The notes beneath the pieces were generated by a model, which worked only from the letters and a program-made list of their open reading frames with translations, did not search any database and had not been told where the DNA came from. DNA of 39,834 bases from Myxococcaceae bacterium (lineage in GTDB: Bacteria; Myxococcota; Myxococcia; Myxococcales; Myxococcaceae): positions 1-39,834 of the forward strand of contig JADGQZ010000240.1 in assembly GCA_017881345.1 (NCBI GenBank), in the 5' to 3' direction. Both the position numbers and the translations under genes were made by a program. Shown piece after piece: positions 1-7,070 of the stretch (position 1 is the first letter of the stretch; each line of letters opens with the position of its first letter).

Positions 1-176
1 CAGGAGGCGGCCATGCAGAAGGGGCCGCGCGGCCGGTGGTACTTGATGCTCCGGGAGAACACGGTCTCCCCGGCGGCGAGCAGCGCGCAGGCGGCCGGCT
101 CTCCCTCGCGGGCCCGGACCGACTTCCCCTCGAACTCGATGGTGAGCTCCGGACCTGACGGAGGGAGGCGCCGCAT
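1..176 (-). CDS. 2Fe-2S ferredoxin-like protein, N-terminus (sarcosine oxidase alpha / HcnA-like), cut by window edge
   Basis: The reverse strand encodes the first 58 residues from an ATG at 176, preceded by a purine-rich AGGGAG site six bases upstream. The fragment has the beta-grasp start (ELTIEFEGKSVRAREGE, then CALLAAGE) and the block FSRSIKYHRPRGPFC. That block precedes the cluster-binding cysteines in the N-terminal 2Fe-2S domains of sarcosine oxidase alpha subunits and of HcnA-type amine dehydrogenase subunits. The rest lies outside the window, so I cannot tell a small stand-alone ferredoxin subunit from the front of a large flavoprotein. Either way it would pass electrons during oxidation of an amine-type substrate. 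Confidence 0.6.
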   Translation of the reverse strand, partial: MRRLPPSGPELTIEFEGKSVRAREGEPAACALLAAGETVFSRSIKYHRPRGPFCMAAS

Positions 177-318
177 GGCTCCCTTCTATCCGAGGCCCGT
201 CACGGCTGCCTCGCCGAAACCGCCCTCGCGTCCGGCGCTCCACGGCCGCGCCTCGGCCCGAAGCGTGGCAGGGGAGCGGTGACGCAGGGCGCCGGGTCAT
301 CTACGGTGACCCCGCAGA

Positions 319-1092
319 ATGGAACTTCTCTACAAGGCGCCGCTTCTCGTCCTGCCCATCCTCTTTGTGGGATTGCTCGGGTGCCTCGTCCTCGGTCGAC
401 GCCTGGGAGTCCGGGATGCCGCCTCGGAGGCGGAGCGGAGTGAGGTGGGGGCGATCGACGGGGCCGTCTTCGCGCTGCTGGGGCTGCTGATCGCCTTCAC
501 CTTCTCGGGAGCCGCCGAGCGATTCGAGGGGCGGCGTCACCTCATCGTCCAGGAGGCCAACGCCATCGGGACGGCCTACCTCCGGCTGGACGTGCTTCCC
601 CCGGCCACCCAGCCCGCGCTGCGTGAGAGCTTCCGCCGGTACGTCGACACGCGCCTCGCCGTCTACCGGGCGATTCCGGACATGGTCGCCGTCCATGAGG
701 CCCTGCGGCGGGCAGACACGCTGCAGGACGAGATCTGGAGACAGGCGGTCAGCGCCTGCCAGGCGAGCCCAGGCTGGAGACCCGATCAGCTGGTCCTCCC
801 GGCGCTCAACGAGATGATCGACATCACGACCACCCGGACGGTGGCGACCCAGAACCATCCACCGGCGGTCATCTACATCATGCTGGTCGTGTTGGCCCTG
901 GTCGCCTCGGTGCTCGCCGGCTACGCGATGGCCGGTGGCGCCCGGGCCCGTCGAATCCACGCAGCCGCCTTCGCGCTCGTGCTGAGCGCGACGGTCTACG
1001 TCATCGTAGATCTGGAATACCCGCGCGCCGGGCTGATCCGGATCGATACTGCGGACCAGCTGCTGGTCGACGTCCGCGCGAAGATGCGGTGA
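319..1092 (+). CDS. DUF4239 / bestrophin-like domain membrane protein
   Basis: This 257-residue protein has hydrophobic segments at about 5-25, 50-70, 178-198 and 205-227. A soluble helical region lies between the second and third. The phrase EANAIGTAYLRLD after the second segment and the ending VIVDLEYPRAGLIRID are typical of the DUF4239 (bestrophin-like) family, whose function is not settled; ion transport has been suggested from fold similarity. The ribosome site before the ATG is weak. It runs toward the aldehyde dehydrogenase gene, with a single base between the two stop codons. Family assignment is from motif memory; the role is unknown. Confidence 0.7.
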   Translation: MELLYKAPLLVLPILFVGLLGCLVLGRRLGVRDAASEAERSEVGAIDGAVFALLGLLIAFTFSGAAERFEGRRHLIVQEANAIGTAYLRLDVLPPATQPALRESFRRYVDTRLAVYRAIPDMVAVHEALRRADTLQDEIWRQAVSACQASPGWRPDQLVLPALNEMIDITTTRTVATQNHPPAVIYIMLVVLALVASVLAGYAMAGGARARRIHAAAFALVLSATVYVIVDLEYPRAGLIRIDTADQLLVDVRAKMR

Positions 1093-1093
1093 C

Positions 1094-2821
1094 CTAGAAG
1101 ACCAGGTGCCGGCCCTTCTGCCGCCGGGTGTAGATGCTGAGGGTCGCCGTCACCTCGCCGACGCCCATGTTCCCGGAGTCGCCGACGCCCGAGGCGCCGA
1201 ACTCCTCCCACTCGAGCGCCGAGTCGGTGCCGTCGTTCTCCTTGAGCATCCCCCCCAGGGTGCGCCGGCCGAGCTGCAGCTTCCGGTCGTCGCGGGTCCA
1301 GATGCTCGTCGAGAGGTCGTGGCTGTTCTCGAAGAGGCAGAACCGCACGTAGGAGGCGAAGTCCGGCAGCTCCATCCCCACCAGGATGGGCATGAAGAAC
1401 TCGGTCGTGGCCAGGCGGACGTCCTGCGTCCCCTTGCCGTCCCAGTTCACCTTCACCGTGCTGTCGGGGCGGATCTTGAGGATGACCGGCTTCACCGCCT
1501 CCGAGTGCTCACCGTAGGCGCCGTCTGCCCGGCCGCCCTCGCGCACCACGGTGACCCCGGGCGTCTTCTTCGCCTCGGCGACGATGTCCACCAGGGTCTG
1601 CGCCTTGTGGACCATCAGCGGGCTCACGACCTTGTCGTCGGTCGCCTCGCGCGGGTCCGCGACCCGCCAGGTCCCCATCTCCTCGTTGATGAGCCCGAGG
1701 AGGGTGTCGAGCGTGCGTGAGGACGCCGCCACGCCGTGCAGTGACGTGCACTTGTGCGCCCCGAAGCCGCAGACCGAGTAGGCGAGCCGGACGGCGATCT
1801 TCTTGAGATCCTCGGGCGAGTAGCCGTCGTCCACGAAGGACCAGTTGCAGCCGCCGCCCTCGAACCGCAGCCGGTTGAGCCCGCGGCCCTGCTGGATCTT
1901 GCCCGCCGTCTCGGACGAGCCGGTCACCGCCACCACCGTCACCCGCCGATCCGTCGCCAGGCTGGCGATGCCCTTGCCGAACCCCTCGACCTTCTGGACG
2001 TAGGCCGGGTCGGCGCCCGCGGCGATCATCATCCGGATCATCGTGGTGTTGGTGATCCCGGCGTAGGGGTGCCCCTTGTAGATGAACGGCACGCCCGCCA
2101 GGTACGCCCCGACGAGGTGGATGCCCGGGATGCCCCAGATGAAGTTCATCGGCGAGATGATGACCGACACCCCGGCCGGCACCCACGGGTTGCGCCAGTA
2201 GCTGTGGCCCGGGAGCATCGGCGGGAGCAGCTCGCCCTGGAGGGCAGCCTCGGCCGAGCCCTCGAGGTGGTCAGCGGCGCGCTTGGCCTCGAAGAAGTCC
2301 TTCTGCGCCTCGAGCCGCGTCTTCGGGATCTGCTGGCGGATCTCCCGCATGCAGTCCTCGGCGAAGTAGTCCATCATCCGGCTGAAGTTCTTGATGACGT
2401 GCTTGCGGTAGGTGAACACGTCCTCCGCCCAGGACAGCGACTTCCAGGCCCGATCGGCGGCGCTCACCGCCTTCTCCACGTCCTCCTCGGTCGAGGCAGG
2501 CACCTCCATCAGCGGGATCCGCCGGTCGGCGTGGCTACGGAGGAGGGCCATCTCGCCCCGGGCGGGGAGACGCCACTCGCCGTCGATGAAGTTGGTGACC
2601 CGGACCGGAGCGTCCGAGCTCCGCTGCGGCAGATCGCGCCAGCAGAAGAGGTACGGCTTGAGCAGATCCAGCTCCCGGTCGGTCAGGAGGTTGGTGAAGA
2701 GCCCGTGCGCCTTCCGCCGCTCGGCGAAGCAGGCCGCCACCGGGTCCTTCCCGAGCTGTCCCCGGGCGTTGAAGGCCTGGATCTCCTCGGCAAGACGGGG
2801 GAAGGGGGCGAGGGTGGGCAT
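1094..2821 (-). CDS. Aldehyde dehydrogenase family protein
   Basis: This 575-residue protein has the aldehyde dehydrogenase layout: NAD(P)-binding region with ISPMNFIWG (N226), YKGHP (K249) and VTGSSETAG near 300, then a general-base region and a catalytic cysteine. The usual ELGG is replaced by FEGGG (E321), and the nucleophile is C358 in GAHKCTSLHG. It would oxidise an aldehyde or semialdehyde to an acid, or to an acyl-CoA in some subfamilies. About 75 extra N-terminal residues and the FIDGEWR start of the domain recall the pyrroline-5-carboxylate dehydrogenase branch, but the active-site phrases are divergent and I do not assign a substrate. It starts with ATG at 2821, 83 bases after the STN membrane gene in the same direction. 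Confidence 0.8.
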   Translation of the reverse strand: MPTLAPFPRLAEEIQAFNARGQLGKDPVAACFAERRKAHGLFTNLLTDRELDLLKPYLFCWRDLPQRSSDAPVRVTNFIDGEWRLPARGEMALLRSHADRRIPLMEVPASTEEDVEKAVSAADRAWKSLSWAEDVFTYRKHVIKNFSRMMDYFAEDCMREIRQQIPKTRLEAQKDFFEAKRAADHLEGSAEAALQGELLPPMLPGHSYWRNPWVPAGVSVIISPMNFIWGIPGIHLVGAYLAGVPFIYKGHPYAGITNTTMIRMMIAAGADPAYVQKVEGFGKGIASLATDRRVTVVAVTGSSETAGKIQQGRGLNRLRFEGGGCNWSFVDDGYSPEDLKKIAVRLAYSVCGFGAHKCTSLHGVAASSRTLDTLLGLINEEMGTWRVADPREATDDKVVSPLMVHKAQTLVDIVAEAKKTPGVTVVREGGRADGAYGEHSEAVKPVILKIRPDSTVKVNWDGKGTQDVRLATTEFFMPILVGMELPDFASYVRFCLFENSHDLSTSIWTRDDRKLQLGRRTLGGMLKENDGTDSALEWEEFGASGVGDSGNMGVGEVTATLSIYTRRQKGRHLVF

Positions 2822-2875
2822 GGTCCCAGCCGTGTAGCGCCCGCCAGGCTGAGCTTCAACGGGTCCGAGCAGGGA

Positions 2876-2899
2876 GGGGGCGGATCCGGACGCGCCCCC
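2876..2899 (-). terminator. GC-rich inverted repeat after the STN membrane gene
   Basis: Arms GGGGGCG (2876-2882) and CGCCCCC (2893-2899) are perfect complements around a 10-base loop. They lie just past the stop of the minus-strand gene ending at 2905 and before the aldehyde dehydrogenase start. There is no T-run on the minus strand, so a classic intrinsic terminator is not shown. It may be a weak terminator or an RNA-stabilising hairpin. Confidence 0.35.
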
Positions 2900-2904
2900 G
2901 TTCG

Positions 2905-4317
2905 TCAGACCGCCTCGGGGAACTCCCGGGGGCGCGTCCCGAAGCGGGTGCGGATGGTGGCGCCCAGGGCGATGAAGGAGGCGGCCGTGAGCACCAGCGG
3001 CCCGAGCACCGGGATGAGCTGGATGATCAGGAGCACCACGATGCCCAGCGCCAGGACCGCCGCCTGCGTCTTGCGGCTGGCGCGCAGCACCGGGAGCCGG
3101 GTCCCGAGCTCCGAGGCGAGCGCCGAGAAGCCCATGGCGATCCCGACCGCGGTCACGATGAGCAGCACCAGCGTGAAGGGGATGCCGATGACGATGATGG
3201 TCAGCAGGATGGCCAGCCCGGCGATGGCCAGCGCACCGAGGAGCCCGGTGAGGCCGCAGCGGAGCGGGTCGCGGCGGATCTCCGACTCGAGCTGCTTCAT
3301 CGGCCTGGGGGCGAACATGATGAAGACGAAGCCGAGCGCGAAGTAGACCGCGAACTGCACCAGCAGCCAGAAGATGGACGAGCCGCGATGCTTCTCGACC
3401 GGCCGGGCCTTCTTCTCGGCGAAGCCAAGGCCACCCGACTTGCCGCCGAACGACAGGGTCTGCCCGTGCACCTTGGCCCCGGTCTCGCGCTCCACGCTGC
3501 CGCCGAAGGCGACCGCGTCGCCGCCGACCACCGCATGCGGGCCGAGCTGGACGTTGCCACCGAAGGCCACGGCATCGTTCCGCACGTGCCCCTTGATGTT
3601 CAGGCTGCCGCCGTAGGCCACCGCGTCGTCGACCTCCTGGTCCTCCTCGACGGTGACGTTGCCGGTGCCGACCGTCTGCCGGTCCGAGCGGTCCGCGCCC
3701 TTGGCGCGGCGGTGGAACTTGAGGGCGTCCTTCAGCTCCTTGAGGTCCTTGAGATCCTTGAAGTCCTTCAGCCGCCCGAGCTTCTCCTCGAGGCTCTGGG
3801 GAGGCATCGCGTCGGCGTCCTCCGCGTCGCTGTCCTCGTCCGGCTCGTCCGCGGAGTCCTCGTCGCTGTCCGAGGGCGGGGCGCTGTGACCCATGTGGGG
3901 CATGGGTGGCATCGGCGGGACGGGAGGGACGGGTGGGACCGGAGCCATCGGCGCGACGGGGGGAAGCGGCGGCATGGGGCCGACCAGCTTGGGCGGCGGC
4001 GAGCCCTCGGCGTGCGGGCGCAGGCTGTAGATGTTGCCCCGCTTCTCGAGCGAGAGGCCGTAGGCGCGGGCCAGCGTCTCCAGCGCCTCGTCGGCGGGGA
4101 CGTTCTGGAAGAAGACCTCGGCGTCCTCGTCGAGATCGCCCCGGACCACCACGCTGAGCTTGCCCTCGCTGGCGATGCGCTCGGCGACCTCCCGGAGCGA
4201 GCCATGGGTCTTCAGGGTGATGCGGGCCGCCGGCTCCTTCGCCTGCTCGGCCCTGGCGGGTGCGGCTGACAGGAGGAGCGGGAGGACCGCCGCGATGATG
4301 GCGACTGCGCGCTTCAC
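2905..4317 (-). CDS. Membrane protein with STN domain and bactofilin-like repeats, third gene of ECF unit
   Basis: This 470-residue protein has a signal peptide (1-23, ending APARA) and an STN (secretin/TonB short N-terminal) type domain at about 30-100. A proline/methionine stretch follows at 108-145, then an acidic stretch at 148-170 and a Lys/Leu/Asp heptad-like helix (LKDFKDLKDLKELKD) near 185. At about 225-290 are beta-solenoid repeats of the form DAVAFGGNVQLG, as in bactofilin-like polymer domains. Three or four hydrophobic segments lie at about 315-460. It overlaps the anti-sigma gene by four bases, so the three genes are probably co-translated. STN domains elsewhere pass signals from outer-membrane receptors to anti-sigma factors; here the domain is on an inner-membrane-type protein. 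A role in envelope sensing or structure is inference. Confidence 0.6.
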   Translation of the reverse strand: MKRAVAIIAAVLPLLLSAAPARAEQAKEPAARITLKTHGSLREVAERIASEGKLSVVVRGDLDEDAEVFFQNVPADEALETLARAYGLSLEKRGNIYSLRPHAEGSPPPKLVGPMPPLPPVAPMAPVPPVPPVPPMPPMPHMGHSAPPSDSDEDSADEPDEDSDAEDADAMPPQSLEEKLGRLKDFKDLKDLKELKDALKFHRRAKGADRSDRQTVGTGNVTVEEDQEVDDAVAYGGSLNIKGHVRNDAVAFGGNVQLGPHAVVGGDAVAFGGSVERETGAKVHGQTLSFGGKSGGLGFAEKKARPVEKHRGSSIFWLLVQFAVYFALGFVFIMFAPRPMKQLESEIRRDPLRCGLTGLLGALAIAGLAILLTIIVIGIPFTLVLLIVTAVGIAMGFSALASELGTRLPVLRASRKTQAAVLALGIVVLLIIQLIPVLGPLVLTAASFIALGATIRTRFGTRPREFPEAV

Positions 4318-4817
4318 GGTCGGACCTGGGCCTCCACGACCCGGTGTGCAGCGAGACGACGGACGCCCAGCGTGGACATCACGACGATGCCAGCCATGGC
4401 GACCGCCAGCGGGAGGGCGGCGGTGCTCCAGACGGCGGCGAGCGCCTCGGAAGCGCCGAAGAAGAAGTTCCTCCAGACGACGATGGCCGACGCCGCGTGG
4501 GTCCCGAGGAGCCCGAGGCTCCCGTGGGTGGCGACGAAGGCCAGCGTGGCGCCCATCAGGGTCACCGCGAGGATGGACAGGCCGGTGCGGAGCTCGAGCC
4601 GTACCGGGGCGGGCTCGAGCGCGACGCGGGCCATGACGCTGCGGACGAAGTCCACCGGAGGGAGCGGGTCCACCAGGCGGGTGAGGTCCTTTTCCAGCTG
4701 GCGGTGCTCCTCGGCGAGGAAGGCGCAGTCGGGGCAGCTGCGGAGGTGGGCGAGGGCGTCCGCGTCGTGCTCCGCCACGCCGACCATCAGGGTCTCTAGC
4801 TCGGGGCAGGCGTTCAC
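4314..4817 (-). CDS. Zinc-type anti-sigma factor, membrane-anchored
   Basis: This 167-residue protein has the zinc anti-sigma signature H24-x3-C28-x2-C31 (HLRSCPDC) in a short N-terminal cytoplasmic domain. Hydrophobic segments follow at about 83-103 and 128-150. Such proteins bind and hold back an ECF sigma factor until released by a signal. The gene overlaps the sigma gene by four bases upstream and the STN gene by four bases downstream, the usual arrangement for sigma/anti-sigma pairs. The start ATG at 4817 is fixed by the overlap. Confidence 0.8.
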   Translation of the reverse strand: MNACPELETLMVGVAEHDADALAHLRSCPDCAFLAEEHRQLEKDLTRLVDPLPPVDFVRSVMARVALEPAPVRLELRTGLSILAVTLMGATLAFVATHGSLGLLGTHAASAIVVWRNFFFGASEALAAVWSTAALPLAVAMAGIVVMSTLGVRRLAAHRVVEAQVRP

Positions 4818-5434
4818 TGGACGTCCTCCGTCTTCATCTGCTTGCGCAGCTTCTCACGCGCGCGGAACAGGCGGGCCATGATGGTGCCCGGTGCCACGCC
4901 CATCACCTGGGCGATCTCCTTCGTGGTGCGCTTCTGCACGTAGTACAGGGCGAGCACCTCGCGGTCGTCCGTGCCGAGCGTGGCGAGGGCGGTCTCGAGG
5001 CTCCGGTGCTCCTCGGCGGCGATGACGGTCTCCTCCTGGCTCCTCTCGCCGGAGGGGAGCGACTCGTGCATCTCGTCGACGTCCTGGGTGTGGACCCGCG
5101 AGCGGCGCCGGAGGAGGTCGAGGCAGAGGTTCCGGGCGATGGCGAGCACCCAGAGGTCGAAGGGCTTGGACTCGTCGTAGCGGCCCAGGTGCTGGTAGGC
5201 GCGGAGGAAGGTCTCCTGCGCAACCTCGGCGGCCTCGGCCTCCGTGCGGAGCAGCCGCAGACAGAGGCCGTAGACGGGGCGCTGGACGCTCCGGACGAGG
5301 GCCTCGAACGCGGACCGGTCACCGCGGCGCGCGGCGCGCACCTCGGCGCGGTACGGCACGGTCTCGGTCGGCTCGGCCAGGATCGACCCCAGTGCCGCCG
5401 GGGAGGAAAGCCACGAGGAGAGCAGGGTGGTCAC
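4814..5434 (-). CDS. RNA polymerase ECF sigma factor
   Basis: The protein shows sigma region 2 (RRGDRSAFEALV through AIARNLCLDLLRRR, with the core-binding stretch ETFLRAY) and region 4 (DREVLALYYVQKRTTKEIAQVMGVAPGTIMARL, a helix-turn-helix). This is the size and form of an extracytoplasmic-function sigma factor that directs RNA polymerase to a small regulon. I chose the GTG at 5434 (206 residues); a TTG at 5485 gives 17 more residues of poor, Gly-rich sequence and has no ribosome site. Neither start has a strong site, so the start is uncertain. It lies about 100 bases after truD in the same direction and heads the sigma, anti-sigma, STN-protein unit. Confidence 0.88.
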   Translation of the reverse strand: MTTLLSSWLSSPAALGSILAEPTETVPYRAEVRAARRGDRSAFEALVRSVQRPVYGLCLRLLRTEAEAAEVAQETFLRAYQHLGRYDESKPFDLWVLAIARNLCLDLLRRRSRVHTQDVDEMHESLPSGERSQEETVIAAEEHRSLETALATLGTDDREVLALYYVQKRTTKEIAQVMGVAPGTIMARLFRAREKLRKQMKTEDVQ

Positions 5435-5536
5435 GTCAACCCATACGCCCGTACTCCCTGGGCGATTGCCCCCGCCCCCGTGCAACTGACGGCATGGCCC
5501 GGAGCGGGGGCGGCCCCGTCCCGGAAGCGGCGCACC

Positions 5537-7036
5537 TTAGCGCAGCTTCTGACGTGCCCGTGCGGCGGCCTTGGCCTCTTTTCGGGCCTTTGCGCGGGCA
5601 AGAAACCCGGTCGGTGCGTCCGTGGCCGCGACGGGAAGAGGGGCCGAGCGTTCCCTCGGAGCACCCAACGGACCTTCGTCTCGCCGAGCTTTCCGGGAGC
5701 TCGGAGGCCGCCTCCGGTCGCCCGCCTCCGCGTGGCCGGTGGCCGGGCCCGAGCCCCGGCGTTCGTCCGGCCCGGAGCGGGCGTGCGGTGCGTCCTCCCG
5801 CTCGCCATCGGGGGCGGGGTGGCCGCCGCCCGGCGTGGCGCGGATCTCGTCCGGGGTGTCCTCCCGGGCAGTCCGGTGGAACAGGCGCTTCACGACCAGG
5901 GTCGCGTAGCTGCCAGGCGGCAGCGTGAAGGCCACGTTCAGCTTGCCGAAGCCGCGGTTCAGCTCGTCCGACTGGGTCCGGCCGAGCACCAGCTTGCTCG
6001 GCTGCACGAGCACGCCCCGTTCCTCGTGCTTGAAGTACAGCATCCGCTCGGCCCCGGCGATCCGGAGCTGCTCGAGCCGGAGCTTCTCCTTGCCGAGCAC
6101 CCAGTCCACGGCCTCACGGACCCGCGGATCCTCGATCGTCGTGTCGGGAGCGAGGAGCGGGAAGGTCAACCCTCGGAGCCAGCGCAGGGTCTCGGGGTCC
6201 GCGTCCTGGTGGAAGAGCAGCGTCCCGGCCTGGTAGCGGAGCGGGAAGAGGGAGGTGCGCGGGAGCGCGATCTGGAGCAGCCGCCGCACCCCCTCGTTCC
6301 AGAGCCAGCTCTGGTAGGTGAAGAGCAGGAGCGCGCGATAGGCGGAGTCGATCTGGAGGAAGGCCCGGAGATAGTCCTCGGGCTTCTCCTTCAGCGAGCG
6401 CACCACCCGGTCGTACTTGTGCGCGGCCTCGAAGGGCACCCGGCGCGTCCAGTCCCCCCAGTTGGCCTGCCAGAACTGCTTGACCTTGGCATCGTCGGAC
6501 CGGTCGAGGGTCGACGGCTTCGCCAGGTAGTTCTTCAGGGCGGCCTCGAAGTCGCCCCGGATGAGGTCCTTGGCGATGTAGCCCTGGCCGTGCTTCAGCG
6601 AGCCGAAGCGCTGGCTGTCGAAGTAGTTCACCACTCCGAGTCGGTTCACCTCGGCGGCAGCGCGCGGGAGCTCCTGGAGGTCTTCGTCCGTCAGGGCGCG
6701 GACGGTGACGCTGAACCGGTTGGAGGTGGTGTTCGCCGCCGACAGAGCCCGACCTGTGCGACCCAGTGGCTTCAGGCGGAGGTCCGGCTCCTGGAAGTCG
6801 ACCTCGGCGCCGTCCACGGCAATGAGCTGCTCGGTGCGGCCCTGCTTGTCCTTCAGGCCGCAGAAGCTGATGGCGCCCGGGCGGAGGCCGTAGCGGGTCC
6901 GGATGCGCTCCACCGCCTCGAAGGTGGACAGCTTTTGCTTGTCCATCAGGTAGACCCGGTACCGCCCGTCGGGGACCGGGTCGAAGCGGTAGGACTCCTT
7001 GACGCTGAAGTCCTCGGGTCGTTGCTTGATGCGCAC
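5537..7036 (-). CDS. truD: tRNA pseudouridine synthase TruD with long basic C-terminal tail
   Basis: TruD makes pseudouridine at position 13 of tRNA. The catalytic aspartate is D63 in FCGLKDKQGRTEQ, and NYFDSQRFG and the TRRVPFEAAHKYD region match the family. I set the start at GTG 7036: an AAGG site lies nine bases upstream, and this places residue 1 at the start of homology (RIKQRPEDF). A longer reading to 7381 would run through the divergent cyclase gene. The core ends near residue 389. The last 110 residues are predicted disordered, rich in Arg, Pro, Gly and Glu, and end in a Lys/Arg/Ala helix-like run (ARAKARKEAKAAARARQ). The tail is not part of the usual family and may bind RNA; that is inference. 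Confidence 0.88.
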   Translation of the reverse strand: MRIKQRPEDFSVKESYRFDPVPDGRYRVYLMDKQKLSTFEAVERIRTRYGLRPGAISFCGLKDKQGRTEQLIAVDGAEVDFQEPDLRLKPLGRTGRALSAANTTSNRFSVTVRALTDEDLQELPRAAAEVNRLGVVNYFDSQRFGSLKHGQGYIAKDLIRGDFEAALKNYLAKPSTLDRSDDAKVKQFWQANWGDWTRRVPFEAAHKYDRVVRSLKEKPEDYLRAFLQIDSAYRALLLFTYQSWLWNEGVRRLLQIALPRTSLFPLRYQAGTLLFHQDADPETLRWLRGLTFPLLAPDTTIEDPRVREAVDWVLGKEKLRLEQLRIAGAERMLYFKHEERGVLVQPSKLVLGRTQSDELNRGFGKLNVAFTLPPGSYATLVVKRLFHRTAREDTPDEIRATPGGGHPAPDGEREDAPHARSGPDERRGSGPATGHAEAGDRRRPPSSRKARRDEGPLGAPRERSAPLPVAATDAPTGFLARAKARKEAKAAARARQKLR

Positions 7037-7070
7037 GGGGGCAAGCCTTGTAACATCGGCAGACGGTCCG

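Noticed and set aside
13-282. Plus-strand reading of 89 codons at the window start
   Set aside because: The minus strand encodes a recognisable 2Fe-2S domain over 1-176; the plus reading has no family phrases and looks like its shadow.
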